Positions 4,613-5,576 of a stretch of DNA of 5,576 bases are shown in pieces (position 1 is the stretch's first letter; the number at the start of each line of letters is the position of its first letter). The stretch is from Gammaproteobacteria bacterium (GTDB taxonomy: Bacteria; Pseudomonadota; Gammaproteobacteria; Nitrococcales; Nitrococcaceae), in assembly GCA_018334525.1 (NCBI GenBank), contig JAGXLT010000077.1:1-5576 (forward strand). Direction: 5' to 3'. The notes below the pieces were generated by a model that saw only the letters and a program-made list of their open reading frames with translations, was not told the origin of the DNA and ran no database searches. The position numbers were made by a program, and so were the translations under genes.

Positions 4613-5576
4613 TTCCCGTCAACGTCCTCCGTACGGCATCATGCCATCCTGCGACGATATGGTCACGGTGGCTGCGTGAAATGCCTGGGTTGAAGGATTG
4701 ATCGAGAGCCCATTGGGAGCCGAGCTCATCGAGTGAGGCGTAAATGCCGTGCTGCAGGCCGGCCAGGTAGGCAGCACCCAGTGCGGTGGTTTCGATGGTT
4801 TTAGGTCGTTCAACGACCAGGCCGGTCAGGTCCGCCAGGCGCTGGAGTAACCAGCTGTTGGCGACCATGCCGCCATCCACCCGCAGGGTGTGTTGGTCGG
4901 TGCCGGAGTCACCGGCCATGGCTTCGAGTAAATCGCCGGTTTGTAGGCAGACGGAATCAAGTGCGGCATGCACGAATTCGGCAACGCCGGTGTTGCGGGT
5001 CAGGCCGAAAAAGGCACCGCGGGCATTGGGGTCCCACCAGGGGGCGCCGAGTCCGGTGAACGCGGGCACAAGAAAAAGGCCTTCAGCCTCGGCCGAGTTG
5101 GCAAGGCCTTCGCTTTGTGACGCATGCGCGATAATGCCCAGCTCGTCACGCAGCCATTGAATGGCGGCTCCCGCCACAAAAATAGAGCCTTCCAGGGCGT
5201 AGGTTGGCTGTCCGTTAATGCGATACGCGGTGGTGGTGAGCAGGCGATTTTTTGAAGGTACCGCTTCAGTGCCGGTATTCATCAGGGCAAAACAACCGGT
5301 GCCATAGGTGCTTTTAATCATGCCGGGGGCGAAACAACACTGCCCGACTATTGCGGCATGCTGGTCACCGGCAATGCCCTCAATGGGTAATGCAGCCCCT
5401 AAGACGCCTTCATCGCTGATGCCAAAATGAGCCGCGCTATCAAGCACTTCGGGCAAGATGGCGGCGGGTATATCAAACAGTTCTAACAGTTCGTCATCCC
5501 AGCTTTGTTTGTGAATATCAAAGAGCAGGGTGCGGCTGGCGTTGGTGGCATCAGTGGCGTGGCTTTTGCCGCCGGT
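4602..5576 (-). CDS. glpK: Glycerol kinase, C-terminal two thirds (5' end outside window)
   Basis: FGGY-family kinase that converts glycerol and ATP to glycerol 3-phosphate, the first step of glycerol use. The frame is open to the window edge, giving 324 visible residues of about 495-500. The fragment opens [20 protein letters not shown], matching E. coli GlpK near residue 180-200. It then shows [12 protein letters not shown] with the catalytic Asp at fragment residue 71, KSTYGTGCF (88-96) of the nucleotide site, [30 protein letters not shown] (173-183), FGLTRNT...[11 protein letters not shown] (second FGGY signature), [10 protein letters not shown] (231-240) and [13 protein letters not shown]. 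The E. coli GGTR loop that binds fructose 1,6-bisphosphate has no Arg here (VLGAALP). A TTG at 5456 is internal, not the start. The last residues, LTGTGS, replace the usual charged end, and the TAG lies inside the repeat array. Confidence 0.96.
   Translation of the reverse strand, partial: TGGKSHATDATNASRTLLFDIHKQSWDDELLELFDIPAAILPEVLDSAAHFGISDEGVLGAALPIEGIAGDQHAAIVGQCCFAPGMIKSTYGTGCFALMNTGTEAVPSKNRLLTTTAYRINGQPTYALEGSIFVAGAAIQWLRDELGIIAHASQSEGLANSAEAEGLFLVPAFTGLGAPWWDPNARGAFFGLTRNTGVAEFVHAALDSVCLQTGDLLEAMAGDSGTDQHTLRVDGGMVANSWLLQRLADLTGLVVERPKTIETTALGAAYLAGLQHGIYASLDELGSQWALDQSFNPGISRSHRDHIVAGWHDAVRRTLTGTGS

Noticed and set aside
4786..5160. Open frame of 124 codons on the + strand
   Set aside because: It lies wholly inside glpK on the opposite strand. 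Its serine, arginine and proline-rich translation matches no family and is typical of a shadow frame.
4602..5456. Glycerol kinase starting at 5456
   Set aside because: The codon there is TTG within a conserved LPEVLDS stretch. The frame continues upstream with GlpK sequence to the window edge, so the gene is cut by the window, not short.

Overview
The window looks like chromosomal DNA of a gammaproteobacterium, probably a marine or halophilic one. This rests on protein style (an HAE-type RND pump, a CrgA-like LysR regulator, a GlxI-type glyoxalase, a proteobacterial TspO), moderately high GC, Shine-Dalgarno starts and tight gene packing. The genus cannot be fixed from the sequence alone. Almost all of the DNA is coding. 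There is no RNA gene, insertion sequence, CRISPR array or phage gene.

Left part (1-2267, + strand): a compact apparent operon. It holds the C-terminal third of an RND efflux permease (cut by the window edge), a YibF-like glutathione S-transferase (GST), azlC and azlD. The junctions are a 4-bp ATGA overlap, a 6-bp gap and an 8-bp overlap, so the four genes are very likely co-transcribed and translationally coupled. The theme is export: a multidrug or solute pump, a glutathione-dependent enzyme and a two-component AzlCD-type amino-acid exporter.

Middle (2268-3493): a probable 49-residue protein on the - strand faces away from a LysR-type regulator on the + strand. The divergent spacer between them carries a 19-bp interrupted palindrome with the T-N11-A core expected of a LysR operator. 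The simplest reading is that the regulator controls itself and the small gene. Whether it also acts on azlCD is unknown.

Right part (3503-5576, - strand): in transcription order, the C-terminal two thirds of glycerol kinase (glpK, N-terminus outside the window), a 157-bp intergenic spacer, a glyoxalase I-type metalloenzyme with all four metal ligands, and tspO 12 bp downstream of it. The spacer is filled by a striking degenerate heptanucleotide array. It has 15 heptads in perfect 7-bp register, a higher-order period marked by three copies of an 11-mer, and four heptads in the opposite orientation next to the glyoxalase ribosome binding site. One array unit contains the glpK stop codon. Glycerol catabolism, through dihydroxyacetone phosphate, is a source of methylglyoxal, so glpK beside a glyoxalase makes metabolic sense, although the array may separate them into two transcripts.

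No clearly new multi-gene system is present. The items most worth a second look are the heptad array, the small divergent gene with its operator, and the unusual RND-GST-azlCD gene order.
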